NCBI RefSeq assembly: GCF_048128805.1
Contig: NC_136017.1
Span: 18,588,307 to 18,652,306 of the forward strand
Origin: Centroberyx gerrardi
Lineage: Eukaryota; Chordata; Actinopteri; Beryciformes; Berycidae
Length of the DNA: 64,000 bases
Reading direction: 5' to 3'
Position 1 is the first letter of the stretch. Each line of letters opens with the position of its first letter. The notes beneath the pieces were generated by a model that did not search any database, had not been told where the DNA came from, and saw only the letters and a program-made list of their open reading frames with translations. A program made the position numbers and the translations under genes. Below are positions 40,790-50,758 of the stretch, in pieces.

Positions 40790-43764
40790 GTAAGCGGGGT
40801 GGTCGTCAATAATCAGAGGAGGAGGAAAGGAGGGCGGGGAGGCCAGATGACTGGTGACAACTGGTTTGATCTTGGACACATGGAAAGTAGGGTGGATCCT
40901 GGGGATCTTGAGTTTCACAGCTGCTGGGTTGATGACGGAGATGATTTCAAATGGACTGATAAACCTGGGAGAGAGCTTTTTGGAGTCAGTCTTTAGAGGG
41001 AGATCCTTAGTGGATAGCCATACCTTCTGGCCAGGTTGATACTTGGGAGCCGCAGTGCGATGGCGGTTAGCAGTCCTCCAGTAATGGTTGCGAGCTCGAA
41101 GCAATGCAGAACGGGTCTTTTTCCAGGTTCTCCGGCAGCGTCGAAGGTGAGCCTGTACAGAGGGGACAGCGACATCCTCCTCTTGCGAGGGAAACAACGG
41201 AGGTTGATAACCCATGGAGGCTTCAAAGGGGGTCATACCTGTCACTGAGGTGGTGAGGGAATTATGGGCGTATTCAGCCCATACCAACTGGGAGCTCCAT
41301 GTAGAGGGGTTGTGGGAAGCCAAACAGCGCAGCATGGTCTCAAGTTTCTGGTTGGCCCGCTACGCCTGCCCATTAGTCTGAGGATGGAAACCAGAAGATA
41401 AGCTGACAGTGGCACCGAGAGCTTGACAGAAAACCTTCCAAACCTGGGAGATGAATTGAGGGCCTCGGTCAGAGACAATGTCTGCCGGGATGCCATGGTT
41501 CTTGAATACATCAAGGGTGATGATGTCAGCGGTTTCCTTGGCAGAGGAACAAAGTGAGCAGCCTTAGAGAATCGAGCAACAACGGTGAGTATGGCTGTGT
41601 TACATTCAGAGGGCGGTAGGCCTGTGATGAAATCCAGGGCAATATGAGACCATGGGTGATGCGGAACCAGGAGAGGGCGAAGCAGGCCGGAGCTGGGCTG
41701 ATTGGACACCTTATTTCGAGCACAGACTGGGCAAGCAGTGATATATGAACGGATCTCTTCCGCCATAGTTGACCACCAGAAGCTCTTCTTCAAGAAGGCT
41801 AGTGTCCGATCTACCCCTGGGTGGCAGGTCAGCCGAGAGGCATGACCCCACTGGAGTACCTGAACTCTTACAGAGTCGTGTACGAATTGTCTGCCTGGGG
41901 GGCCGGTACCGGGGTCTGCTTGGGGTATCCAGAGGCTTCTCGTCAGAACAGAACTGTCTAGAGATAGCGTCAGGTTTGCCATTCTTTGAACCAGGCCTGT
42001 AGGTAAGTGTAAAACTGAATCTGCCAAAGAATAAAGCCCACCTTGCCTATCGAGAGTTGAGTCTTTTGGCTGTTTGGATATATGCCAGGTTCTTATGATT
42101 GGTCCAGACCACAAATGGATGTTCGGTGCCCTCTAGCCAGTGCCTCCAGTCTTCCAATTTAACTGCCAGGCACTCCCGGGTTGCCAATGTCGTAATTCCT
42201 TTCGGTGGGTGATAACCGGTCAGAGAAGAAGGCACAGGGGTGCGGTTTCTGGTCGCCATCCAAACACTGAGAGAGTACGGCCCCCACCCCCATGTCGGAA
42301 GCATCAACCTCCACAACAAACTATCTGGAGGGATCAAGTTGAATCAGGATGGGAGCTGAGGTGAACCGGTCCTTGAGGGCCTGAAAAGGTAGTTTGGCCT
42401 CCGACGTCCACTGGCAGGGGGTGGCAGTGGATTTAAGGGCCATGAGGTGCCACTACCCGGCCACAGTTGCGGATGAAGCGCCGGTAGAAGTTGGCAAAAA
42501 ACCTCTGCAGTTGCTTACGGGAATCAGGAGTGGGCCAGTCTGCTACTGCCTGTACCTTTGCTGGGTCCATCTTGATTTGTCCCTCCGCTATGATGTAACC
42601 TTTGGAGAACCATACGGACATGTTGCTGGTGTTCTTGCAGGGTTTTGATGAAGATCAGGATATCATCAAGATAGACAAACACAAACTGATTGAGCATGTC
42701 CCACAGAACGTCATTGACGAGGGCTTGGAAGACGGCTGGGGCGTTGGTGAGTCCAAAGGACATGACCAGATATTTAAAGTGTCCTAGTGGTGTGTTGAAG
42801 GCTGTCTTCCACTCATCCCCCTCGCGGATGCTCACCAGGTGGTATGCGTTCCGGAGGTCCAATTTGGAGAAGATGGTAGCACCATGGAGAGGCTTGAAGG
42901 CAGAACTGATAAGTGATAGTGGATACTTGTTCTTCACAGTTATGTTGTTGAGGCCCCGGAAATCAATGCAGGACCGCCGGGTCTTGTCCTTCTTCCCAAC
43001 GAAAAAGAACCCAGCTCTGAGGGGAGAGGACGAGGGACGGATGAGGCCGGCGGCCAACGACTCCTGGATGTATTTCTCCATAGCTTCACGTTCCAGATGA
43101 GAGAGGTTGTAGAGGCGGCTGGCAGGTAAGGGCGATGAGGAGGCAGAGTTGTAGCCCGCTGCTTGCTGAACACTTCATGGAGGTCATGGTATACTTCAGG
43201 GACGTTGGAGGTCAGTGGCTGAACTGCAGGGTTCAGGTGCAGGGGAGGCAGCTACCAGGGTGGACTGCAAGCACTTCTGGTGGCAATGGACACTCCAGCT
43301 GGTGATGGTGCCAGATGACCAGTTAATCTGAGGGTTGTGGAGGCAGAGCCAGGGATGTCCCAGGACCAGAGGAATACCAGGTGAACGGATGACGTGGAAG
43401 ACAATCTCCTCTCGGTGGTTACCCGAGAGGTGCAGGGTTAATGGTTTGGTGACCTCGGTAACAGGCTGCCATCCAGGGCATTGGCATCCAGAGGGTGGAC
43501 CAATGATCTGAGAGTGAGGCCGACCTGGCACGCCACCTCCACGTCAATGAAGCTTTCATCAGCACCTGAATCAAGCAAAGCACATAGAGGGTAAGACTGA
43601 CCCTTCCACACAAGGGTAGCCTGAAGTCGAGTGCGTGGACGAGGGGTTAAGGAGTTGGTGGTTCGGCTCATCAGTATTCCCCTTCTACTGACAAACCCTC
43701 CCTTTTGCTGGACGCTGGGGACAGGAAACAAGATAATGGCCTGTGACCACAATACAAATTGCAA
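40790..43764 (-). pseudogene. Gypsy pol: protease, RT, RNase H, integrase fragments
   Basis: Minus-strand blocks in order. Protease 43764-43438 has the active-site LLDSGADESFID. RT 43081-42524 has the first catalytic Asp in [10 protein letters not shown] and YLDDIL at residues 137-142 of that frame. RNase H 42337-42047 holds [17 protein letters not shown]. Integrase 42114-41242 has the HHCC zinc site (GHASRLTCH...CPVCARNK) and the first catalytic Asp in [10 protein letters not shown]. The C-terminal part at 41335-40628 includes [13 protein letters not shown] and [12 protein letters not shown]. The frames do not join without shifts, and no chromodomain is seen before the LTR. Confidence 0.9.
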
Positions 43765-44716
43765 TTACTTTGCATTTGCATCTCCCCACCTGCATAGGCT
43801 CAGGCTCTGCTGGCGAAGATCCCTTGGGGGCTTCATGGGGGACTGGCGCATCCCCGGTGACTACTCGAGCTCTGGACAAAGAAGGAGCTGGAGCAGGCCA
43901 AGAGGAGGAAGCGGTGGCCACAAGAGACACTGAAGGAGAGGGCCAAAATGGACAGCTGGTCTTCTCTCTCCTCCTCTCTCTTAAGCGGTTGTCAATGCGA
44001 ATGGCTAAGGCAATAAGAGAGTCAAGATCAGTGGGTTCTTCTCCAGAAACAAGCTCGTCCTTAATAGACTCACCTAAGCCATGGGTGAACACAGTCTGTA
44101 GCGAGTCTGTTCCAGAGTGTGGAACTCTGGAGAGAATTCAGCCACACTGCGAGTACCTTGGCAGAGAGAGCAAACGCTTGGCAGCCTCTTCTCCTTGCAC
44201 AGGATGATCAAACACTTTCCTCATTTCTCCCGTGAACAGATCATAAGATGAACAAATGGCAGTCTGTCTGTCCCAAATGGCGGTTGCCCAAGCTAATGCA
44301 CTCCCCTTCAACAAGCCCATAAGAAAAGCTATTTTAGAGTGGTCAGTGGAATACGAAATTGGCTGCTGCTCGAATACCAGAGAGCACTGTGTCAGAAATG
44401 ATTTACACAGACCTGGATCTCCTTAGTACCATTCAGGGGTAGGAACATGGGGCTCTTGGACCGAGGTGAGCGGGGAAACTGGGGTTGGAGCTCTGGAAGC
44501 CAGTGAGTCTTGTGCAGCTGCAGAGGGCTGGCCAGCTGGAGGGTTGAGTTGATCCCGGAGGCTGTTAATGTTCACAGAGAGGTCGCAGATGTGATTCAGG
44601 ACATCCCGGAGAACCTGGTCATGCTGGCCGATGAGGGCTCCTTGGTTTGACAAAGCCTGCAGATAGACTCTGAGTCTGCGGGGTCCATACTGTGGCCAGA
44701 TCGTTCTGTCACACAA
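43685..44716 (-). pseudogene. Gypsy gag, frameshifted
   Basis: Minus-strand fragments 44716-44423 (a coiled-coil-like N-terminus, LSNQGALIGQHDQVLRDVLN), 44320-44138 (capsid-like, MGLLKGSALAWATAIWDRQT) and 44092-43685 (capsid end and a disrupted CCHC knuckle; [14 protein letters not shown] keeps the last His and Cys). Gag packages the element's RNA. The zinc knuckle is split by a frameshift. It lies directly after the 5' LTR, as expected. Confidence 0.85.
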
Positions 44717-45264
44717 TGGAAAAAAACCCCAAAGCAGGCTCAGACATGCACAGGTAAGTTTAAAGGTCTTTACTGAATCTCAAAAGCTACAAGACAAGGC
44801 AGTGGTCTGGCTGACAGGTGAGGTGATGAGTTGGCGATTGGTGAGGCCCAATGGAGGAGACGGCTGAGGGAGCTGAGTGGCAGGTAACAGGCCGGGCAGG
44901 TAAAGTGAACAGCAGGTAAGTATGGGGTAGCCGGTAACTGGTCCTCACTCTATAGACAGGAGAGCGGAGTTAGATGGGATTAAGGTGGAAGCAGGTTCAG
45001 GTAAACAGGCAGATTCGGCAGATACAGAGCAGTGTGGAGCAGGCAAGGCAAAGTATGGCAGATAAATATTGCAGGTACCGGTTTGAGTGCTGAAGCAAAG
45101 CAGGCGATGAACAGGCATGGAGAAACTAGCAAGACGGCTGGAAGTGAGGACTGAAGTCAACGATCTGGCAGAAACTGGTAGAATGAGCATGGCTTATATA
45201 CTGGAGGGTTGATTGGTAATTGATTGCAGCTGCCGCCTCCCTGTGCCACTGGCCTGCAATTAAG

Positions 45265-45304
<40 letters not shown>

Positions 45305-45307
45305 AAC
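44707..45307 (-). repeat. Gypsy 5' LTR with expanded (GA)n
   Basis: Counterpart of 40215-40784. The short GAGAGAG of the other LTR is here an expanded (GA)n at about 45269-45302, which accounts for most of the length difference. Confidence 0.9.
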
Positions 45308-45364
45308 CAGACCAACACACCCACACAAACACACACCCATGCACTCACAGAGCAGGGTCTAGCC

Positions 45365-45531
45365 TGGCGCTGTGACATAATTGGGATCCAATCCATTTGG
45401 AGATGTACTGGGGATCCCCCTGGAGGAGCTGGGGAATGTTGCTGGGGAAAAGGACATCTGGGCTGCTCTTGCCCTGTTGCCACCGTGATCTTGGCCTGGA
45501 TAAGCGGCTAGAAAATGGCTGGATGGATGGA
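45365..45531 (+). mobile_element. Rex3-like (RTE clade) LINE 3' end
   Basis: Contains GGGGATCCCCCTGGAGGAGC, then CTGGATAAGCGGCTAGAAAATGG and a (TGGA)n tail (GGATGGATGGATA). This is the typical 3' end of Rex3 elements, and only the last about 170 bp remain. Confidence 0.83.
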
Positions 45532-45944
45532 TATTAGTTACATTATCATTACGGTAGCCTACGTGCAGCTGAAGTGCTGTGATGGACGATTTTAAGTAAG
45601 AGACATAGGCTGTTTGTGTTCTTGTTTATAAGTTATATACAAACTGTTGTCATTCACCACAACTTAAAATTTTAGCCTAGACTAATCTACTTGGCATGTC
45701 AAAAGTGTGTAGGACCCTATTGTTCTGTCCATTCACCATGTTTTAAACATTAAAAATTTGTTCTAGTGCACTTGGCATCCTGATGCTCATACGTACAGTT
45801 GATGCACTGATGACGTTTGAAAAGCAACAAGATTAAATCTGTCCTTAATGTGTTTTTCAGCATTAGAGTCTATATATTTTTTGGTGTGTCTGTTTGTTAA
45901 TAACCGCAGCAGGCAGAGGACTGAGATATTTCCACTACATCCCT
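45532..45944. other. Intergenic, no gene seen
   Basis: No recognised feature. Confidence 0.4.
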
Positions 45945-46036
45945 GAACATCCTGTCGCCAGGATGTTACCTCGAGTAACATGGAGGGATGTTGGCTGGAT
46001 TAACATGTTATGTGGTGTGGAACCCGGGGATGCTGG

Positions 46037-46220
46037 AGCACTCCACAAGGAATGGAGGACCATGGACAGTGCCCATTTGTAGGCACGCAGCTCCTCAGCA
46101 AGATATTGAACACCACACGCAATTGCTGCATAAAAGCAACTCAGTTCTCCTCTTGCTTTCGAGAGGAAAGTGTTCCAGTGGTGTACCCTATCTCCCCGGT
46201 GTGGTAAGCAGCCAATGGCC
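46037..46220 (+). repeat. Left LTR-like repeat
   Basis: Shares GCACTCCACAA, GCAGTGCCCATTTGTAGGCA-like and TGCATAAAA (possible TATA box), CAACTCAGTTCTCCTCT and GTGGTAAG...GCCAATGGCC with 47331-47590. Confidence 0.7.
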
Positions 46221-46329
46221 AAACTCTCAACATGATGCGGACCCCCAAACAAGAGACCCGCAGAATCAGTGACCAGGAGAACCACTCCCCACGACCCCAA
46301 CAAGGGAAGCTACTGCCACCACCTGGGAA

Positions 46330-46740
46330 ACCAGGCATGTGGCACCAGCTTCTCATCCTTTGAGCTTCTTTATGGCCGGAGTCCCCGGGGACTACTGGAC
46401 TTAGCCAAGGAAGCCTGGGAACAGCAGCCCTCTACCCACCGCTCCATCATTAAGCATGTGGAACATATGCACCACCAAATGATGCAGGTCTAGCCAATGG
46501 TGAGGGAAAACATGAGGAAGGTCCAAGAAGCCAAGGCCAAGGCCCGGGTCCGCAAATTCAGCCAGGCAAGAAGGTTCACATCCTCATCCATATCAATGAA
46601 TGCAAGTTCCTGGCCAAATGGCATGGACCCTACGAAGTGATGACCAGCCCTGTCAACTACAAGATAAGACAGCCTGGCCAGCAGGAAAGCCACCAAATCA
46701 TGTCATGTCAACAAGAAATGTTATGATATGTTATGATGCT
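46330..46740 (+). pseudogene. Integrase C-terminal region (LTR element)
   Basis: Reads FSSFELLYGRSPRGLLDLAK, then EAWEQQPSTHRSIIKHVEHM, a stop (TAG in the GTCTAGCC at 46489-46496), MVRENMRKVQEAKA and, in a shifted frame, CKFLAKWHGPYEVMTSPVNY and KIRQPGQQ. These match the end of the integrase core and the GPY/F module of Ty3/gypsy integrases. The frames are broken at least twice. Confidence 0.75.
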
Positions 46741-46944
46741 GAGCCTGTTGCAGTGGTCGCATTGGTGGCCCATGTTCTCCCACAAGACCCCACTCCAGTC
46801 GGGGAGAACAGCTCACCCCGCAGCAGCAGTAAGAACTACGGGAGCAAGAACTGCCCAATATTGGGATGTGTTCTCAGATCATCAATCATGACAGAACCAG
46901 ACAGCATCCAACCCACAGCACGGAGGCTCACAGCAGTTAGAGAA

Positions 46945-47300
46945 GAGAGAGGGTGCTAGATATGGGAGTAATCGAGGAATCCTACAGCGTCTGGTCAAGC
47001 CCCATTTGCTGGTGCCTAAGACAGATGGGACCCCTCAGTTCTTTAATGACTTCTGGAAACAAACTCCAGATTCGATGCCTAGCCAATTTAACACTTGGAA
47101 CCCGTCCCGTTTCATCAGCACCCTGGACCTCACTAAAGGGTATTGGCAAATCCCCCGCACAGACCGGGCCAAATAGAAGACAGCATTCTCCACCCCAGCT
47201 TACCTAGACGACATTGGGGTACTCAGCTTGGATTGGACAAGCCACCTGATGCAGCTGAGAGCCACATTGGAAGCCCTGAGACAGGCCAGCCTGTCCAGTG
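46945..47300 (+). pseudogene. Reverse transcriptase fragment (LTR element) with internal deletion
   Basis: Spread over frames: MLDMGVIEESYSVWSSPI, then in other frames KTDGTPQFFNDFW and STLDLTKGYWQIP (first catalytic Asp), KTAFSTP, and directly AYLDDIGVLSLDWTSHLMQL. The about 50 residues that normally separate KTAFSTP from the catalytic YLDD are missing, so a deletion has joined the two motifs. The fragment is inactive. Confidence 0.78.
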
Positions 47301-47330
47301 TCCCTATGTCCTGTATGTGGAGCTCCACAT

Positions 47331-47590
47331 AGCACTCCACAAAGGATAGAGGAGGAATGCAGGACCACGCAGTGCCCATTTGTAGGCAGGCGGCTGCTAG
47401 GCAAGGTAATGAACAACCAATACTACCACACTTAATTGCTGCAGTCCTGGAGATAGTACTGCTGCTGGCAGTTACCAATCAGCCCCTGCCTGCATAAAAC
47501 CAACTCAGTTCTCCTCTAGGCTTGGAGAGGAAGATAGTGTCATTCTTATAGTGTACCAAATCCCCCTAGAGTGGTAAGTGGCCAATGGCC
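47331..47590 (+). repeat. Right LTR-like repeat
   Basis: Diverged counterpart of 46037-46220, about 75 bp longer because of an extra block around 47437-47490. Confidence 0.7.
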
Positions 47591-47924
47591 CGACAAACTT
47601 TATCTTTGAAGAATTCTGTGGCTTGAATTTTTGACTGAATATTGACAATCCTGGGTGGATTGAATTACGAGTGTGACAAGGATAAGAGAACTGGATAGTG
47701 GATGAATGGACCTCTCATGTGTTCTTCCCCAGGCGGCAGCCGGTGTGTGACCCCGCTTTACAGATACCCCGGTCCACGAGGAACCTCAGGTGTTTGTTCG
47801 TCCTCACTCTCTGTACCCCACTGGTTGTTTAATACTACTACTCTTTCTTTTACCTGCAACCTCATGTGTCTGGTGCTTAATTTTTGAACACAAAAGTGCT
47901 TCTCGTAGCCAGAGTTGCCACACC

Positions 47925-48010
47925 AGAGCAACATGGAGGGATGTTGGCTGGAGTAACATGTTACCTGGAGTACCATAGTAACATGTTGACTGGAGTAACA
48001 TGTTAGCTCA
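47925..48010. repeat. Short tandem units around TAACATGTT
   Basis: TAACATGTTACCTGGAG, TAACATGTTGACTGGAG and TAACATGTTAGCTCAG follow each other, and related units appear at 45966-46010 on the other side of the LTR element. Confidence 0.8.
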
Positions 48011-48767
48011 GTCATGGAGTCCATATCAATGAGGAAACGATGAACAGGGTGTCTGTTAAACTCAGCACATATGAATTATTTCTTGTCATCCTGGTAGTGT
48101 CGTCTACTATCGATACATATACTACGATTCTTAAACTCAAGAACATAAATGGCAGGACACATTTTGATTGCTTAGTTGTAGAGTCATCAAAGTACTTTAA
48201 ATACCATTCACACCAAGTGAGGGGCTGTGTTGCACAGTCCTTCACTTCAAGCTTTGTGAATCAACAATTTACATCTTATTTGATGTCTTTAGTGATTATT
48301 AATGTCTTTACATGAATACACGATGCGAATAAACAACACAAAAATGTGAGGAGGAACAATTTCAGAGAGCCGATTGACCTAGAGCAGAGGCTAGCCATGT
48401 GTCTGAGATAAAATAATGTCAGAAGTAATCATTTAAGGAAATCCAGTGTGTTTGCACACAGTGCCAGCTGTGGGCATTTGCTGCAAGCTGAGCGCATTCA
48501 GTGCCAGCTGAGTACCTTCTCGGTTCATTCAAAATCTGTGACAGAAGTGGGATAATGGAGCTTAACATATAACTGAAAAGTGAATCATTTTGTCTAATTT
48601 CATAATTCAGATATTATTGATTTCCTTCTGATCAAGTTTGTAGGAGCAACATTACTTGCGTCCTAGGTCCTATGGTTGCCAATACGCAGAGACAAATGTA
48701 ACTGCCTATCTAGTCATCACTCCACTACGGTATCGTTTCCTACTTTTTGTTGTTTTGTCTTTATTTC
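48011..48767. other. Intergenic, no gene seen
   Basis: No recognised feature. Confidence 0.4.
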
Positions 48768-48775
48768 AACTAGGC

Positions 48776-49160
48776 CAGTGTTTCTCAATCCAGTCCTCAA
48801 GGACCCCCTGTCCTGCAATATTTAGCTCCAATTCTACTCTTCAACACCTGATTCAATGAAGAGCCCCTTTCACACCAAAGGTAGCAGTTTCTGTTGTTCA
48901 CACAAGACATGCCTTTCCACTTTTTAACATAATGCTACCATTCACACAATACTGGCAATGCCATGAAATTCCACTGTTGTCATTTCCCAGAAATTACGTT
49001 TAACCACCGGAGTCACTGCAGTTTGAAAATACGGTGGGCTGCATGTGTGAAATGGGCTAAGGTGTCATGAGAATGTATGGCCCATCAGATGTGCAGGAGT
49101 AGAGTTGTAGCTAAAAGTTGCAGGACAGGAGGTCCTTGAGGACTGGGTTGAGAAACACTG
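48776..49160. mobile_element. hAT-type MITE with 43-bp inverted repeats
   Basis: Terminal inverted repeats of 43 bp with two mismatches begin CAGTGTTTCTCAATCCAGTC. Flanks AACTAGGC (48768-48775) and AACTCGGC (49161-49168) are an 8-bp duplication with one change. A probable second small element is nested inside: GCCCCTTTCACAC at 48862 and, inverted, GTGTGAAATGGGC at 49049. Confidence 0.93.
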
Positions 49161-49168
49161 AACTCGGC

Positions 49169-50698
49169 TACATACTTATAAAGACAAAAATGGCCTTGAG
49201 CATTAGCCAGAGAGATAAATTGCTGATGCTGGATGGACGGACGGAAACATAGACTAGGTTATTCATACCTAGGAAACATAGATAGGCCTTCTCTCTAAAT
49301 TTTCTTGGAGGTGTAGATGTTTGATGTTTTAATACATGATTACACATTAAACTTATCTGCTATCCTTTTCCATACGTTGTCTGTGTGACGTTGTCAACAA
49401 ACTTCATCTTAATTGATGAGATACGTTCATGTTGCTCAGCGAAAATTCGCTCAGTGAAATTTCATATGCAAGGTTGCATTGACTGGATATAAGTTCAAAA
49501 TGTATTATTGACGGGTGAATAAATGTCATGAAGAAATCGCTTTTGGTGTGTAAAGACCTTTAGTGTACAGATTTCTTGTTTTACATCAGGAAACTGATGG
49601 GAGCATGAAACATATTGCAGTTTCAGGGATGTGAGGAAAAGAGCATACAAATGGACTTAGCTTAGAGTCAGAATCTGCATATTACAATGTGAAGGAGGAC
49701 ACGCCATTTACATATTCTTCACCTAAAGGCCTTATCTCGCACAAGGAATTCATCCCCGCATTGAACTAAAGGGTTGGAATGAGCATAGTGGCAAGCGTAC
49801 AAACCTTTAACACCACTGCTCAACGCTTAAGTCAAGGTCTGAATCAGGCCTGAAATGAATTGTTCATATTTCATTTATTGTTCACCAAAGTATAGCTGAA
49901 TTTTTCATTTTGTTCAGTTCACTTTTGAATTGCAAGGTTGCAACACATCTTGCTTCCTTGGGAAGTCTAAGGGAACTCAGTTAAGAGATTGTCCATGATC
50001 CTGATTGAGACCTTTATAACTTTGTGATCCTGGTCTGGCAACATAAATATATCCACACATTCTTTTCACAAAACTCTACACATTAACCAGCGCCATTGAT
50101 AGAGGACATTTAAACTTTCCATAATGATCCTCTGTCAATTATTGACCTCTGGGGCATTATGGTTTGGCCTTGGGTTGAGGCAGACAAAGGGACTTCAGAC
50201 AGTTCTACGGCAGAGTTAAGGGGAAGCGCAAAGTCAGTGTAAGGCTTTACTGGTCCACATATTCATCACAAATTAATGATATTTAACTTGTGCAAAACTT
50301 TTCTTTAGCCACAGACCTGTGTGAAATAGTATTTGCAAATAATTTGTTTGAGTTTATTTTAACGTGGAGTACCAGATGAGTGGAATTTGCCACACAGGAT
50401 ACAATGAGTATTAAAAAGTTTAAACAGCCACAGCAAACTTTCAAATTTACTTGAGATTACTTTTTAGATTATTTTTAGATTTTAGATTGCAGTGTGCTCA
50501 TTGGTCATATACTTAAATGTCCCCTTTACCCTCAACCCAAAGTATCCCACACACACCACCCATAACAGAAAAGAAAGAAACTATCTCTCATTGACAGAAT
50601 ACTGACTTTTCTGTCAAACATTAACTTTTACATTCCCTCCCCCATCTGGTCCATGCACACACATAAACATGCACCATCACCCCCCTCATCCACCACAT
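49169..50698. other. Intergenic, no gene seen
   Basis: AT-rich, no recognised feature. Confidence 0.45.
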
Positions 50699-50722
50699 GC
50701 ACACACATGCGCACATGAACAC

Positions 50723-50757
<35 letters not shown>
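50699..50757. repeat. (CA)n microsatellite
   Basis: CA run with GC-containing interruptions at the left. Confidence 0.95.

Positions 50758-50758
<1 letters not shown>

Larger units (their letters stand above)
40215..45307 (-). mobile_element. Ty3/gypsy LTR retrotransposon, both LTRs present, coding region decayed
   Basis: Direct repeats at 40215-40784 and 44707-45307 bracket a minus-strand internal region with the standard Ty3/gypsy order: gag, protease, reverse transcriptase, RNase H, integrase. The total is about 5.1 kb, normal size. LTRs appear to start TGCTCTCTC and end TGTGACA on the minus strand. I found no matching 5-bp target duplication. Many frameshifts and stops break gag and pol. 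Confidence 0.9.
46037..47590 (+). mobile_element. Degraded LTR retrotransposon with integrase before RT (Gmr1-like)
   Basis: LTR-like direct repeats lie at 46037-46220 and 47331-47590. Between them, on the plus strand, comes an integrase C-terminal region, then a reverse transcriptase fragment. The integrase-before-RT order is known for the Gmr1 clade of Ty3/gypsy elements (first described from cod) and unlike ordinary gypsy elements. Gag, protease and most of pol are deleted. Flanking copies of GGAGGGATGTTGGCTGGA (45982 and 47935) show that LTR or flank sequence extends beyond the stated limits. Confidence 0.65.
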
